Part shown: positions 18,710 to 26,057 of the stretch, in pieces
How the letters are laid out: each line of letters opens with the position of its first letter
Position numbering within the stretch: position 1 is the stretch's first letter
From: Cupriavidus sp. EM10
Lineage (GTDB): Bacteria > Pseudomonadota > Gammaproteobacteria > Burkholderiales > Burkholderiaceae
Direction: 5' to 3'
Length of the DNA stretch: 64,000 nt
Assembly: GCF_018729255.1 (NCBI RefSeq)
Contig: NZ_CP076060.1
Coordinates: 992,001-1,056,000, forward strand
Position numbers and translations under genes: made by a program
Notes under the pieces: model-generated
The model's input: the letters and a program-made list of their open reading frames with translations, nothing else
Told to the model about the DNA's origin: nothing
Database searches by the model: none

Positions 18710-19588
18710 TCAGCGGTTGGCGCGGTTCATGAACACGAGGCGCTCGAACAGGTGCACGTCCTGCTCGTTTTTCAGCAAAGCGCCATGCAGCGGCGGGATG
18801 GCGGCCTTGCGGTCGGGGCTGCGCAGCGCCTCGGCGGGGATGTCCTCGGCCATCAGCAGCTTGAGCCAGTCGATCAGTTCCGACGTGCTGGGCTTCTTCT
18901 TCAGGCCCGGCAGGTTGCGCATCTCGTAGAACGCCTCCAGCGCCGCGGCCACCAGCTCGCGCTTGATGCCGGGGTAGTGCACGTCGACGATCTGCTGCAT
19001 CGTCTCGGCGTCGGGGAACTTGATGTAGTGGAAGAAGCAGCGGCGCAGGAAGGCGTCGGGCAGTTCCTTCTCGTTGTTCGAGGTGATGATCACCAGCGGA
19101 CGGTGGCGGGCCTTGATCAGTTCGCGCGTCTCGTAGACGTAGAACTCCATGCGGTCCAGTTCGCGCAGCAGGTCGTTGGGGAATTCGATGTCGGCCTTGT
19201 CGATCTCGTCGATCAGCAGCACCACCGGCTGCTCGGCCTCGAACGCCTGCCAGAGCACGCCCTTGACGATGTAGTTCTTGATGTCGTGGACGCGGTCGTC
19301 GCCCAGCTGGGAGTCGCGCAGGCGCGACACGGCGTCGTATTCGTACAGACCCTGCTGCGCCTTGGTGGTCGACTTGATGTGCCACTGCAACAGCGGCATG
19401 CCCAGCGCGGCGGCCACTTCCTCGGCCAGCATGGTCTTGCCGGTGCCGGGCTCGCCCTTGATCAGCAGCGGACGCTGCAGCGTGCGCGCGGCGTTGACGG
19501 CCAGCTTCAGGTCGTCGGTGGCCACGTACTGGGCGCTACCTTCGAACTTGACCTGCTGGGACGGATTGGCGTTGGCGGAGGTGGACAT
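18710..19588 (-). CDS. MoxR-family AAA+ ATPase
   Basis: 292-residue MoxR ATPase. Walker A GEPGTGKT is at 45-52, Walker B VVLLIDEID at about 122-130, and sensor 1 in VIITSNNEKELPDAFLRRCFF. MoxR proteins act as chaperones with VWA partners, and a CoxE-like VWA protein is encoded in the same operon. The start at 19588 gives MSTSANANPSQQVKFEGS; a longer frame to 19741 is unlikely because the extension is Cys/Pro-rich with no family match. The gene reads away from the cytochrome genes. Confidence 0.92.
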   Translation of the reverse strand: MSTSANANPSQQVKFEGSAQYVATDDLKLAVNAARTLQRPLLIKGEPGTGKTMLAEEVAAALGMPLLQWHIKSTTKAQQGLYEYDAVSRLRDSQLGDDRVHDIKNYIVKGVLWQAFEAEQPVVLLIDEIDKADIEFPNDLLRELDRMEFYVYETRELIKARHRPLVIITSNNEKELPDAFLRRCFFHYIKFPDAETMQQIVDVHYPGIKRELVAAALEAFYEMRNLPGLKKKPSTSELIDWLKLLMAEDIPAEALRSPDRKAAIPPLHGALLKNEQDVHLFERLVFMNRANR

Positions 19589-20095
19589 GAGGCAACCTGG
19601 GTGGATCGCTGCCGGCCTGCCAGGCAGGCCGGTCGAATGACAATGGGAAACAACAACCGGCTGGGCCGAAAATGTAGCGACAACGGGTGGCAACAACCCG
19701 AAATTCGGCCGGAATGGGCCAGTATAAGAGCAGATCGGCATTCGCGTTCAGTGGGGCTCACCCCAAGGCGCGCGCCGTGGACTGCCACGTGCGCGCTGCG
19801 GTACAATGCGCCGGTTTGACGCGCCCCCAGTCAATATCCTCCTCATGCCCGGCAGTTCCGCCACCAGAGACATGGCAGAACATCGGGAGGCGGCAACAGC
19901 GCGAGATGGTTGCACAGAATGGTGTTAGAGCACCGCGGCACATCAGCATATCGCCCGGTTGCGCCTTTGTCTGACCGGCTTCGCCCGTGGCAGATCTCCG
20001 GCAGTCCGCTCCCCATCCCCATTCGTAGCACGCCGTCTGGCGCCCCAGCAGGGGCAGGTCACACGCGGTTTAACACTTCCCAATCAGCTACGAAA
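19589..20095. other. Long intergenic region between moxR and the cytochrome c genes
   Basis: 507 bases with no supported gene. It holds the divergent promoters. A sigma-70-like pair TGGACT (19778-19783) and TACAAT (19801-19806) with a 17-base spacer points toward the cytochromes, about 290 bases upstream of their start, implying a long leader. I see no riboswitch or leader peptide in it. Confidence 0.5.
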
Positions 20096-20440
20096 ATGAA
20101 AAAGCTCCTCACGATGGTAGTGTTGGGCGCGGCCGCAACGGCAGCGCATGCCCAGGACAAGGGCACTGTCGACACCGCCAAGGACAAGGTGGCCATGTGC
20201 ATCGGCTGCCATGGCATTCCGGGGTACCGTGCGTCGTTCCCCGAGGTCTACCAGGTGCCCATGCTCGGCGGCCAGAGCGCCAAGTACATCGAGAACGCGC
20301 TCCACGGCTACAAGAAGGGGGATCGCAAGCATCCGACCATGCGCGGGATTGCCGACAGCCTGTCCGACAAGGACATCGCCGCCGTGGCTGCGTACTATTC
20401 GCAGCAGAAGGGCGACACGCAGAACAATCCGCTCAAGTAA
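20096..20440 (+). CDS. Small periplasmic c-type cytochrome
   Basis: 114 residues. A Sec leader MKKLLTMVVLGAAATAAHA precedes a single class I cytochrome c domain. The haem-binding motif CIGCH is at 35-39, and a likely axial Met is in HPTMRGIADSL. Monohaem electron carrier of the cytochrome c553/c4-half type. The ATG at 20096 gives a clean signal peptide, while the frame further upstream is not coding. The second cytochrome gene starts 13 bases downstream, so the two form an operon. Confidence 0.9.
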   Translation: MKKLLTMVVLGAAATAAHAQDKGTVDTAKDKVAMCIGCHGIPGYRASFPEVYQVPMLGGQSAKYIENALHGYKKGDRKHPTMRGIADSLSDKDIAAVAAYYSQQKGDTQNNPLK

Positions 20441-20453
20441 GAGGCCCCTGATC

Positions 20454-20852
20454 ATGAAGATGCTGAAAGCTGTTTCGTTCGTGCTGGGTGCTGTCGCGCT
20501 TGGCGCCGCTGCCATGTCCGCCTCGGCGGCGGATATCACGGCCGGCAAGGCGCTGGTGGAAAAAGGCGGCTGCGTGGCCTGCCATGGCAAGGACCTGAAC
20601 GCGCCGATTTCGCCGGACTATCCGAAGCTGGCCGGGCAGCACCCGGACTACCTGTACCACGCGCTGGCGTCGTACCAGGTCAGTGGCAATCCGCTGGTGG
20701 GCCGCACCAACGCCATCATGGCCGGCCAGGTCAACAGCAACCCGGCCGTGACCGGCAAGGATGGCAAGCCGCGCCCGTTCACGCGCGCCGAGCTGAAGGA
20801 TATCGCCGCGTATATCGGATCGCTGAAGGGCGATCTTGTGATGAAGAAGTAA
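20454..20852 (+). CDS. Small periplasmic c-type cytochrome
   Basis: 132 residues, with leader MKMLKAVSFVLGAVALGAAA and cleavage after ASA. The haem motif CVACH is at 40-44; downstream PKLAGQHPDYLYHALASYQ and a Met in NAIMAGQ are typical of cytochrome c4/c553-like domains. It is a paralogue of the preceding cytochrome, and the pair resembles a split dihaem c4. The partner oxidase or dehydrogenase is not encoded here. A strong terminator follows at 20893. Confidence 0.9.
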   Translation: MKMLKAVSFVLGAVALGAAAMSASAADITAGKALVEKGGCVACHGKDLNAPISPDYPKLAGQHPDYLYHALASYQVSGNPLVGRTNAIMAGQVNSNPAVTGKDGKPRPFTRAELKDIAAYIGSLKGDLVMKK

Positions 20853-20892
20853 GTGGAACAGGCAAGCGGCTGCGCGAAGCCGTCGCTTGTTG

Positions 20893-20918
20893 AAAACCGC
20901 CCTCCGGGGCGGTTTTTT
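20893..20918 (+). terminator. Rho-independent terminator of the cytochrome operon
   Basis: AAAACCGCC, short loop, GGGGCGGTTTTTT: a GC stem followed by six T. Confidence 0.9.
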
Positions 20919-20987
20919 CGTCTGGGGCGGACAAGAAACAACGCCGGCCATCGGGCCGGCGCTGCATTTTTACCGCATGGCGGAGGC

Positions 20988-22067
20988 TTAGTTGCCGCTG
21001 CCCGTGGCCAGTCGTCGCTGCTTCACCGCGTTGGCCAGCGTTTCCAGTATCGACAGCGAATCGTCCCAGCCGATGCAGGCGTCGGTCACCGACTGGCCGT
21101 AGGTCAGGCTTTCCACCGGCGTGCCCTGGACGTGGTCCTGGCGGCCGGCCACCAGGTGCGATTCCACCATGACGCCGATGATGCGCTGGTCGCCGCCGGC
21201 CACCTGGCGGCCGATGTCCTCGCAGACCGGCAACTGGTTTTCATGCTTCTTGCTGCTGTTGGCGTGCGAGGCATCGATCATCAGGCGCGCGGCCAGTCCG
21301 GCCTTGGAAATCGCGTCGCAGGCCTCGCCCACGCTGGCGGCGTCGTAGTTCGGCGCCTTGCCGCCGCGCAGGATGATGTGGCAATCCTCGTTGCCCGACG
21401 TCGACACGATGGCCGAGTGGCCGCCCTTGGTCACCGACAGGAAATGGTGGGGCTGCGAGGCGGCCTTGATTGCGTCGACGGCAATCTTGACGTTGCCGTC
21501 GGTGCCGTTCTTGAAGCCAACCGGGCACGACAGGCCCGACGCCAGCTCGCGGTGCACCTGCGATTCGGTAGTGCGGGCACCGATGGCGCCCCAGCTGACC
21601 AGGTCGGCAATATATTGCGGGCTGATCATGTCCAGGTACTCGGTGCCGGTCGGCACGCCCATTTCGCTGATGTTCAGCAGTAGTTCGCGTGCAGTGCGCA
21701 GGCCATCGTTGATCTTGAAGCTGCCATCCATGTGCGGATCGTTGATCAGGCCCTTCCAGCCCACCGTGGTGCGCGGCTTCTCGAAATAGACCCGCATGAC
21801 GACTTCGAGCTCGCCCGCGAAGCGTTCGCGCTGCACCTTGAGCAGCTTGGCGTATTCCAGGGCGGCGCGCGTGTCATGGATCGAGCAGGGTCCGATGATG
21901 ACGATCAGGCGGTCGTCCATGCCATGCAGGATGCGGTGCATGGCCTGGCGGGCGCCGTAGATCACGTCCGACGCCGCCTCGGAGCAGGCGAACTCGCGGA
22001 TCAGGTGCGCGGGCGGCAGCAGCTCCTTGAGTTCTCGAATACGCAGGTCGTCGGTGTTCTTCAGCAT
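20988..22067 (-). CDS. aroG: 3-deoxy-7-phosphoheptulonate synthase (DAHP synthase), class I
   Basis: First enzyme of the shikimate pathway: phosphoenolpyruvate plus erythrose 4-phosphate gives DAHP. 359 residues, the length of the AroF/G/H (I-alpha) type. Conserved are VIIGPCSIHD (metal Cys), MRVYFEKPRTTVGWKG, DPHMDGSF, GARTTESQVHRELASGLSCP, KNGTDGN and MIDASHANSSK. The start at 22067 has GGAG 7 bases upstream. The frame runs in-phase through the attenuator to 22169, but that extension is the terminator hairpin and is unlikely to be protein. A leader peptide with seven consecutive aromatic codons and alternative hairpins precede it, so expression is predicted to respond to charging of aromatic tRNAs. 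Which amino acid inhibits the enzyme itself is not decided. Confidence 0.95.
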   Translation of the reverse strand: MLKNTDDLRIRELKELLPPAHLIREFACSEAASDVIYGARQAMHRILHGMDDRLIVIIGPCSIHDTRAALEYAKLLKVQRERFAGELEVVMRVYFEKPRTTVGWKGLINDPHMDGSFKINDGLRTARELLLNISEMGVPTGTEYLDMISPQYIADLVSWGAIGARTTESQVHRELASGLSCPVGFKNGTDGNVKIAVDAIKAASQPHHFLSVTKGGHSAIVSTSGNEDCHIILRGGKAPNYDAASVGEACDAISKAGLAARLMIDASHANSSKKHENQLPVCEDIGRQVAGGDQRIIGVMVESHLVAGRQDHVQGTPVESLTYGQSVTDACIGWDDSLSILETLANAVKQRRLATGSGN

Positions 22068-22126
22068 GATGGCTCCGGGTCTTGTGAGGTCTTGGGTCTG
22101 TTGGGGTTCTGCGCAGCGACCGGCGG

Positions 22127-22166
22127 GCATAAAAAAACCGCCAGTTTTTGCTGGCGGTCTTTTTTG
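22127..22166 (-). terminator. Attenuator terminator hairpin (3:4) upstream of aroG
   Basis: On the minus strand, ACCGCCAG (22151-22158) pairs perfectly with CTGGCGGT (22137-22144) around a short A-rich loop. The stem is extended by A:U pairs and followed by a run of seven T. It ends about 64 bases before the aroG start codon and 15 bases after the leader-peptide stop. Confidence 0.85.
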
Positions 22167-22252
22167 CATTCGGGGGTTGCTTACAGCTGTCCCTCTCTAT
22201 CCGCCAGCGGTGTGAGATGCCAAAAGAAGTAAAAGTAAAACTTGGCGGACAT
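22137..22252 (-). promoter_or_regulatory. Aromatic amino acid transcription attenuator
   Basis: Segments on the minus-strand transcript: 1 = TCCGCCA (22249-22243, inside leader codons 2-4), 2 = GCTGGCGGA (22208-22200, inside codons 16-18), 3 = ACCGCCAGC (22158-22150), 4 = CTGGCGGT (22144-22137). Segment 1 pairs with 2 over 7 bases, 2 with 3 over 8, and 3 with 4 over 8, all perfect and mutually exclusive. Stalling at the aromatic codons would cover segment 1 and favour 2:3 (read-through). Reaching the stop codon, 17 bases past segment 2, would favour 3:4 (termination). This is the classical trp/phe attenuator logic, read directly from the sequence. Confidence 0.85.
22181..22252 (-). CDS. Aromatic leader peptide of the aroG attenuator
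   Basis: 23-codon ORF, ATG at 22252 and TAA at 22183-22181. Residues 5-11 are FYFYFFW (codons TTT TAC TTT TAC TTC TTT TGG): four Phe, two Tyr and one Trp in a row, which is extraordinary by chance in a 66% GC genome. The rest is MSAK before it and HLTPLADREGQL after it. No strong ribosome binding site is visible upstream. Its role is to let ribosome position report charging of Phe-, Tyr- and Trp-tRNA; the peptide itself probably has no function. Confidence 0.85.
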   Translation of the reverse strand: MSAKFYFYFFWHLTPLADREGQL

Positions 22253-22545
22253 GGCGGAAATCGGATCGGCTGTAGCGAGCTTGTGTCGGTTTTACGCTGA
22301 TGCGTGCAATTTATGCTGCGGCGCGAGGTGACGAGGCATTTTATTGCGCCGCGATCCCGGAAACTGCGGGGCGCGGTCGCCGCTCGCGCGACAACGAAGC
22401 ATCTTTATAGCGCTTTTCCACGATGCTGGCAAGCGGCAACTGCAACAGATTTAAGCATTTGCTGAGTGTCCCCGCTACCTATATTGATATGGCGTGCTGT
22501 CGGCGCGCGTCGAACAAGAAAAGCGGAGCAGCGGAGGTGCCGATC

Positions 22546-23601
22546 ATGTCTGTCGATACGGAAAAGCTCAATGCCTTCATGGAGCGCTTTGTCCACGACA
22601 TTGGCGCCGTGATGCACGCGGCGACGGTGGTGGTGGGCGACGAGCTGGGGCTGTACAAGGCGATGGCCGAAAAGCCGATGACGGCGGCGATACTGGCGGA
22701 GAAGACGCACACCGACGAGCGCTACCTGCGGGAATGGCTGTCGGCGCAGGCCGCCAGCGGCTATGTCGAATACGATCCGGCCACCGACATGTTTTCGCTG
22801 ACCGAGGAACAGGCCTTTGCGCTGGCCCTGGAGGGCAGTCCCGCCTTTATCCCCGGGGCGTTCCAGATCGCCGTGGCGCAGTTTCGCGCCATCCCCAGGA
22901 TGATCGACATCTTCCGCAACGGGCGCGGCCTGGGCTGGCACGAGCACGATCCGGCGCTGTTCCACGGCACGGAGCGGTTCTTCCGGCCCGGCTATGCCGC
23001 GCACCTGGTCAGCGAGTGGATTCCGTCGCTGGAAGGCATGGAAGCCAGGCTCAAGGCCGGGGCTACCGTGGCCGATGTGGGCTGCGGCCACGGCGCCTCC
23101 ACCATCATCATGGCGCAGGCCTTCCCGCGGGCCAGATTTCAAGGATTCGACTATCACGAGCCGTCGATCCGCTACGCCACCGAAGCCGCGCGCCGCGCTG
23201 GCGTGGGCGACCGCGTGACCTTCGAGGTGGCGTCGGCCAAGGACTTTCCGGGTAGGGACTACGACCTGGTGACGGTGTTCGACTGCCTGCACGACATGGG
23301 CGATCCGGTCGGCGCAGCGCGCCATATCCGTGGCAGCCTGAAGCCGGACGGCTGCTGGATGATCGTGGAACCGTTTGCCAACGACAAGCTGCAGGACAAC
23401 CTCAATCCCGTGGGACGCGTGTTCTATTCGGCGTCGACGTTCATCTGCACACCGGGGTCGCGTTCGCAGGAAGGCGCGATGTGCCTGGGCGCGCAGGCGG
23501 GCGAGGCGCGCATGCGCGGCGTGGCCGAGCAGGGGGGATTCAAGACATTCCGGCGTGCGGGACAGACGCCGTTCAACCTGGTGTATGAGGTCAGGCCGTA
23601 G
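22546..23601 (+). CDS. SAM-dependent methyltransferase with N-terminal dimerisation wing
   Basis: 351-residue class I methyltransferase. The N-terminal region (about 15-95) resembles the winged-helix dimerisation domain of Rv2258c-like or O-methyltransferase-type enzymes (GLYKAMAEKPMTAAILAE, YLREWLSAQAASGYV). The SAM-binding motif is VADVGCGHGAS at about 175-185, with post-I FDYHEPSI and motif DLVTVFDCLHDMGDPVGAA. The start at 22546 follows GGAGG at 22533-22537. An upstream in-frame ATG at 22489 lacks such a site. The natural substrate is unknown and the gene is monocistronic. Confidence 0.85.
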   Translation: MSVDTEKLNAFMERFVHDIGAVMHAATVVVGDELGLYKAMAEKPMTAAILAEKTHTDERYLREWLSAQAASGYVEYDPATDMFSLTEEQAFALALEGSPAFIPGAFQIAVAQFRAIPRMIDIFRNGRGLGWHEHDPALFHGTERFFRPGYAAHLVSEWIPSLEGMEARLKAGATVADVGCGHGASTIIMAQAFPRARFQGFDYHEPSIRYATEAARRAGVGDRVTFEVASAKDFPGRDYDLVTVFDCLHDMGDPVGAARHIRGSLKPDGCWMIVEPFANDKLQDNLNPVGRVFYSASTFICTPGSRSQEGAMCLGAQAGEARMRGVAEQGGFKTFRRAGQTPFNLVYEVRP

Positions 23602-23622
23602 GAAGGAAGATAGGGAGGGTTT

Positions 23623-23650
23623 TCTCCTCCCGCCGGGCGGAGAGGGGAGC
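23623..23650. repeat. REP-like palindrome, copy 4 (diverged)
   Basis: TCTCCTCCCGCC followed by GGGCGGAGAGGGGAGC, between the convergent methyltransferase and tldD genes. It is an imperfect member of the CCCCTCTCCCGC/GCGGGAGAGGGG family. Confidence 0.6.
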
Positions 23651-23666
23651 TAGATAGCAGCAAGGC

Positions 23667-25126
23667 TCAGGCCGTGCCGCCCACCGTCATGTTTTCGATG
23701 CGCAGCGTCGGCTGGCCGACGCCCACCGGCACGCTCTGGCCTTCCTTGCCGCAGACGCCCACGCCGAATCCAGGCGCATGTCGTTGCCGATCATCGTCAC
23801 GTCCTTCAGCGATTCCGGGCCGTTGCCGACCAGCGTCGCGCCCTTGACCGGGTACGTGATCTTGCCGTCCTCGATCATGTAGGCCTCGCTGGCCGAGAAC
23901 ACGAACTTGCCGTTGGTGATGTCCACCTGGCCGCCGCCGAAGTTCACGGCATACAGGCCGCGCTTGACGCTGGCGATGATTTCCTGCGGATCGCGGTCGC
24001 CGTTCAGCATGTAGGTGTTGGTCATGCGCGGCATCGGCAGCGCGGCGTAGCTTTCGCGGCGGGCGTTGCCGGTGACCGGCATCTTCATCAGGCGCGCGTT
24101 GAGCGTGTCCTGGATAAAGCCGGTCAGGATGCCGTCCTCGATCAGCGTGGTGCACTGGGTCGGGTTGCCCTCGTCGTCGAGGTTCAGCGATCCGCGGCGG
24201 TTCTCGATCGTGCCGTCGTCCACCACGGTCACACCCTTGGCGGCGACGCGCTCGCCCATGCGGCCGGCGAAGGCCGACGATCCCTTGCGGTTGAAATCGC
24301 CTTCCAGGCCATGGCCCACGGCTTCGTGCAGCAGCACGCCGGGCCAGCCCGGGCCCAGCACCACGGTCATCGCGCCGGCCGGGGCGGGGCGCGCTTCCAG
24401 GTTGACCAGCGCCGACGCCACGGCTTCGTCCACGTACTTGCGCAGCAGGTCGTCGGTGAAATAGCCGTACGCGTAGCGGCCGCCACCACCGGACGATCCG
24501 ATCTCGCGGCGCCCGTTCTGCTCGGCGATGACCGTGACCGACACGCGCACCAGCGGGCGCACGTCGGCGGCGATCACGCCGTCGCTGCGGGCCACCAGCA
24601 CCACGTCGTATTCACCGGCCAGGCCGGCCATGACCTGCACCACGCGCGGGTCCTTGGCGCGGGCCAGCTTTTCGATCTTTTCCAGCAGCGCCACCTTCTC
24701 GGTGGCCGTCATCGAATCGAGCGGGTCGTTGGGCGCGTACAGGTTGCGGCCCGTGTGCGATGCCATCGAGCCGGCCACCTTGACGCGGCCGCTGCCGGCC
24801 TTGCCGATCGTGCGCGTGGCCGCGGCGGCCTGCGACAGCGCTGCCAGGCTGATGTCGTCCGAATAGGCAAAGGCGGTCTTGTCGCCCGACACGGCGCGCA
24901 CGCCCACGCCCTGGTCGATGCTGAAGCTGCCCGACTTGACGATGCCTTCCTCCAGGCTCCATGCCTCGTTGCGCGTGTGCTGGAAGTACAGGTCGGCGTA
25001 GTCGACCTTGTGCGTGAAGATGTCGGCCAGCACGCGCTGGAGCGTGGCCTCGTCAAGGCCGTACGGTGCCAGCAGCAGCTGTTGCGCGGTGGCCAGGTTG
25101 CGAATTCCGAGATCTCCGGCGTTCAT
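23667..25126 (-). CDS. tldD: Metalloprotease TldD (frameshifted near the 3' end)
   Basis: TldD of the TldD/TldE (PmbA) protease, which trims leader peptides and degrades unfolded peptides; 486 residues after repair. The catalytic zinc motif [11 protein letters not shown] is intact, as are [28 protein letters not shown] and [15 protein letters not shown]. One G is missing at about 23786-23788 (TTCGGCG should be TTCGGGCG), restoring [20 protein letters not shown] and the C-terminus [12 protein letters not shown]. The start at 25126 gives [12 protein letters not shown]. The nitrilase-family gene lies 70 bases upstream on the same strand, a common pairing in Burkholderiaceae. Confidence 0.92.
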
Positions 25127-25195
25127 GATTGTCCTTGTCTTGAAACCCGCGGCGACCCGGGCCACGGGGAAATGCAAACGGTAATGCCCTGAATC

Positions 25196-26019
25196 CTACA
25201 GTACGCGATGCCGCAATGCCGGCAGGTTCTGCCGCACCTCGGCCAGCCGGGCCGGATCCACCACGCCCGATACCATGCCTTCGCCCTCGGGCAGCACGCC
25301 CATCAGTTCGCCCACGGATCGACCAGCATCGAGTGGCCCCAGGTGCGCCGGCCGTTTTCGTGCTTGCCGCCCTGTGCCGCCGCCAGCACATAGCACTGGT
25401 TCTCGATGGCCCGGGCGCGGATCAGGATTTCCCAGTGGGCCTGCCCCGTGGTGTAGGTGAAGGCGGCCGGCATCAGAATCAAGCTCACGCCTTCGCCGTC
25501 CCGGGCCAGGCCGCGATACAGCTCCGGAAAGCGCAGGTCGTAGCAGATGGACATCGCCACGCGGCCGCACGGGGCATCGAAGGCCACCGGCGTCTTGCCG
25601 GCCAGGATCGTGCGCGATTCGTCGAAGTTCTCGTCGCCCTTGGTGAAGCCGAACAGGTGGATCTTGTCGTAGCGGGCCACGCGGTTGCCGTGCGGGTCGA
25701 ACGCCAGCGACGCGTTGTAGACGCGGTTGTCGTCTCCGCACCACATTGGCAGCGTGCCGCCCACCAGCCAGATCCGGTGCCGGCGCGCGGCGTCGGCCAG
25801 GAAGCGCTGCACCGGTCCGTCGCCATCGTGCTCGCGGATGGCCACCTTGTCCGATTCGTGCCGGCCCATCATGCAGAAGTACTCGGGCAGCAACACCAGG
25901 CCCGCGCCGCCCTGGGCGGCTTCGGCGATCAGCGCGTCGGCGCGGGCCAGGTTGTCGTCGAGCGACGTGCCCGTCACGGTCTGGATGGCGGCGACGCGGA
26001 ACGGAGTGGCGGCGGTCAT
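25196..26019 (-). CDS. Carbon-nitrogen hydrolase, NIT/omega-amidase-like (frameshifted)
   Basis: Nitrilase-superfamily amidase, 274 residues. The catalytic triad is present: Glu46 in LLPEYF, Lys119 in YDKIHLF and Cys159 in SICYDLRFPE. The pattern is that of Nit1/NIT2-type enzymes, which hydrolyse deaminated glutathione or alpha-ketoglutaramate. One G is missing at about 25314-25317 (GTGGGCG should be GTGGGGCG), restoring LVDPWGELMGVLPEGEG and the C-terminus. It sits between yhdP and tldD, all on the minus strand, and is likely cotranscribed with them; yhdP ends 38 bases... upstream of its ATG in the same direction. Confidence 0.9.
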
Positions 26020-26057
26020 CGTGGCTTCCTCTTTCGGATCGGTTGGGGCAGACGGCT

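Noticed and set aside
22068..22169. N-terminal extension of DAHP synthase to the ATG at 22169
   Set aside because: The extension would translate the terminator hairpin and U tract. The shorter start has an RBS and the family N-terminus.
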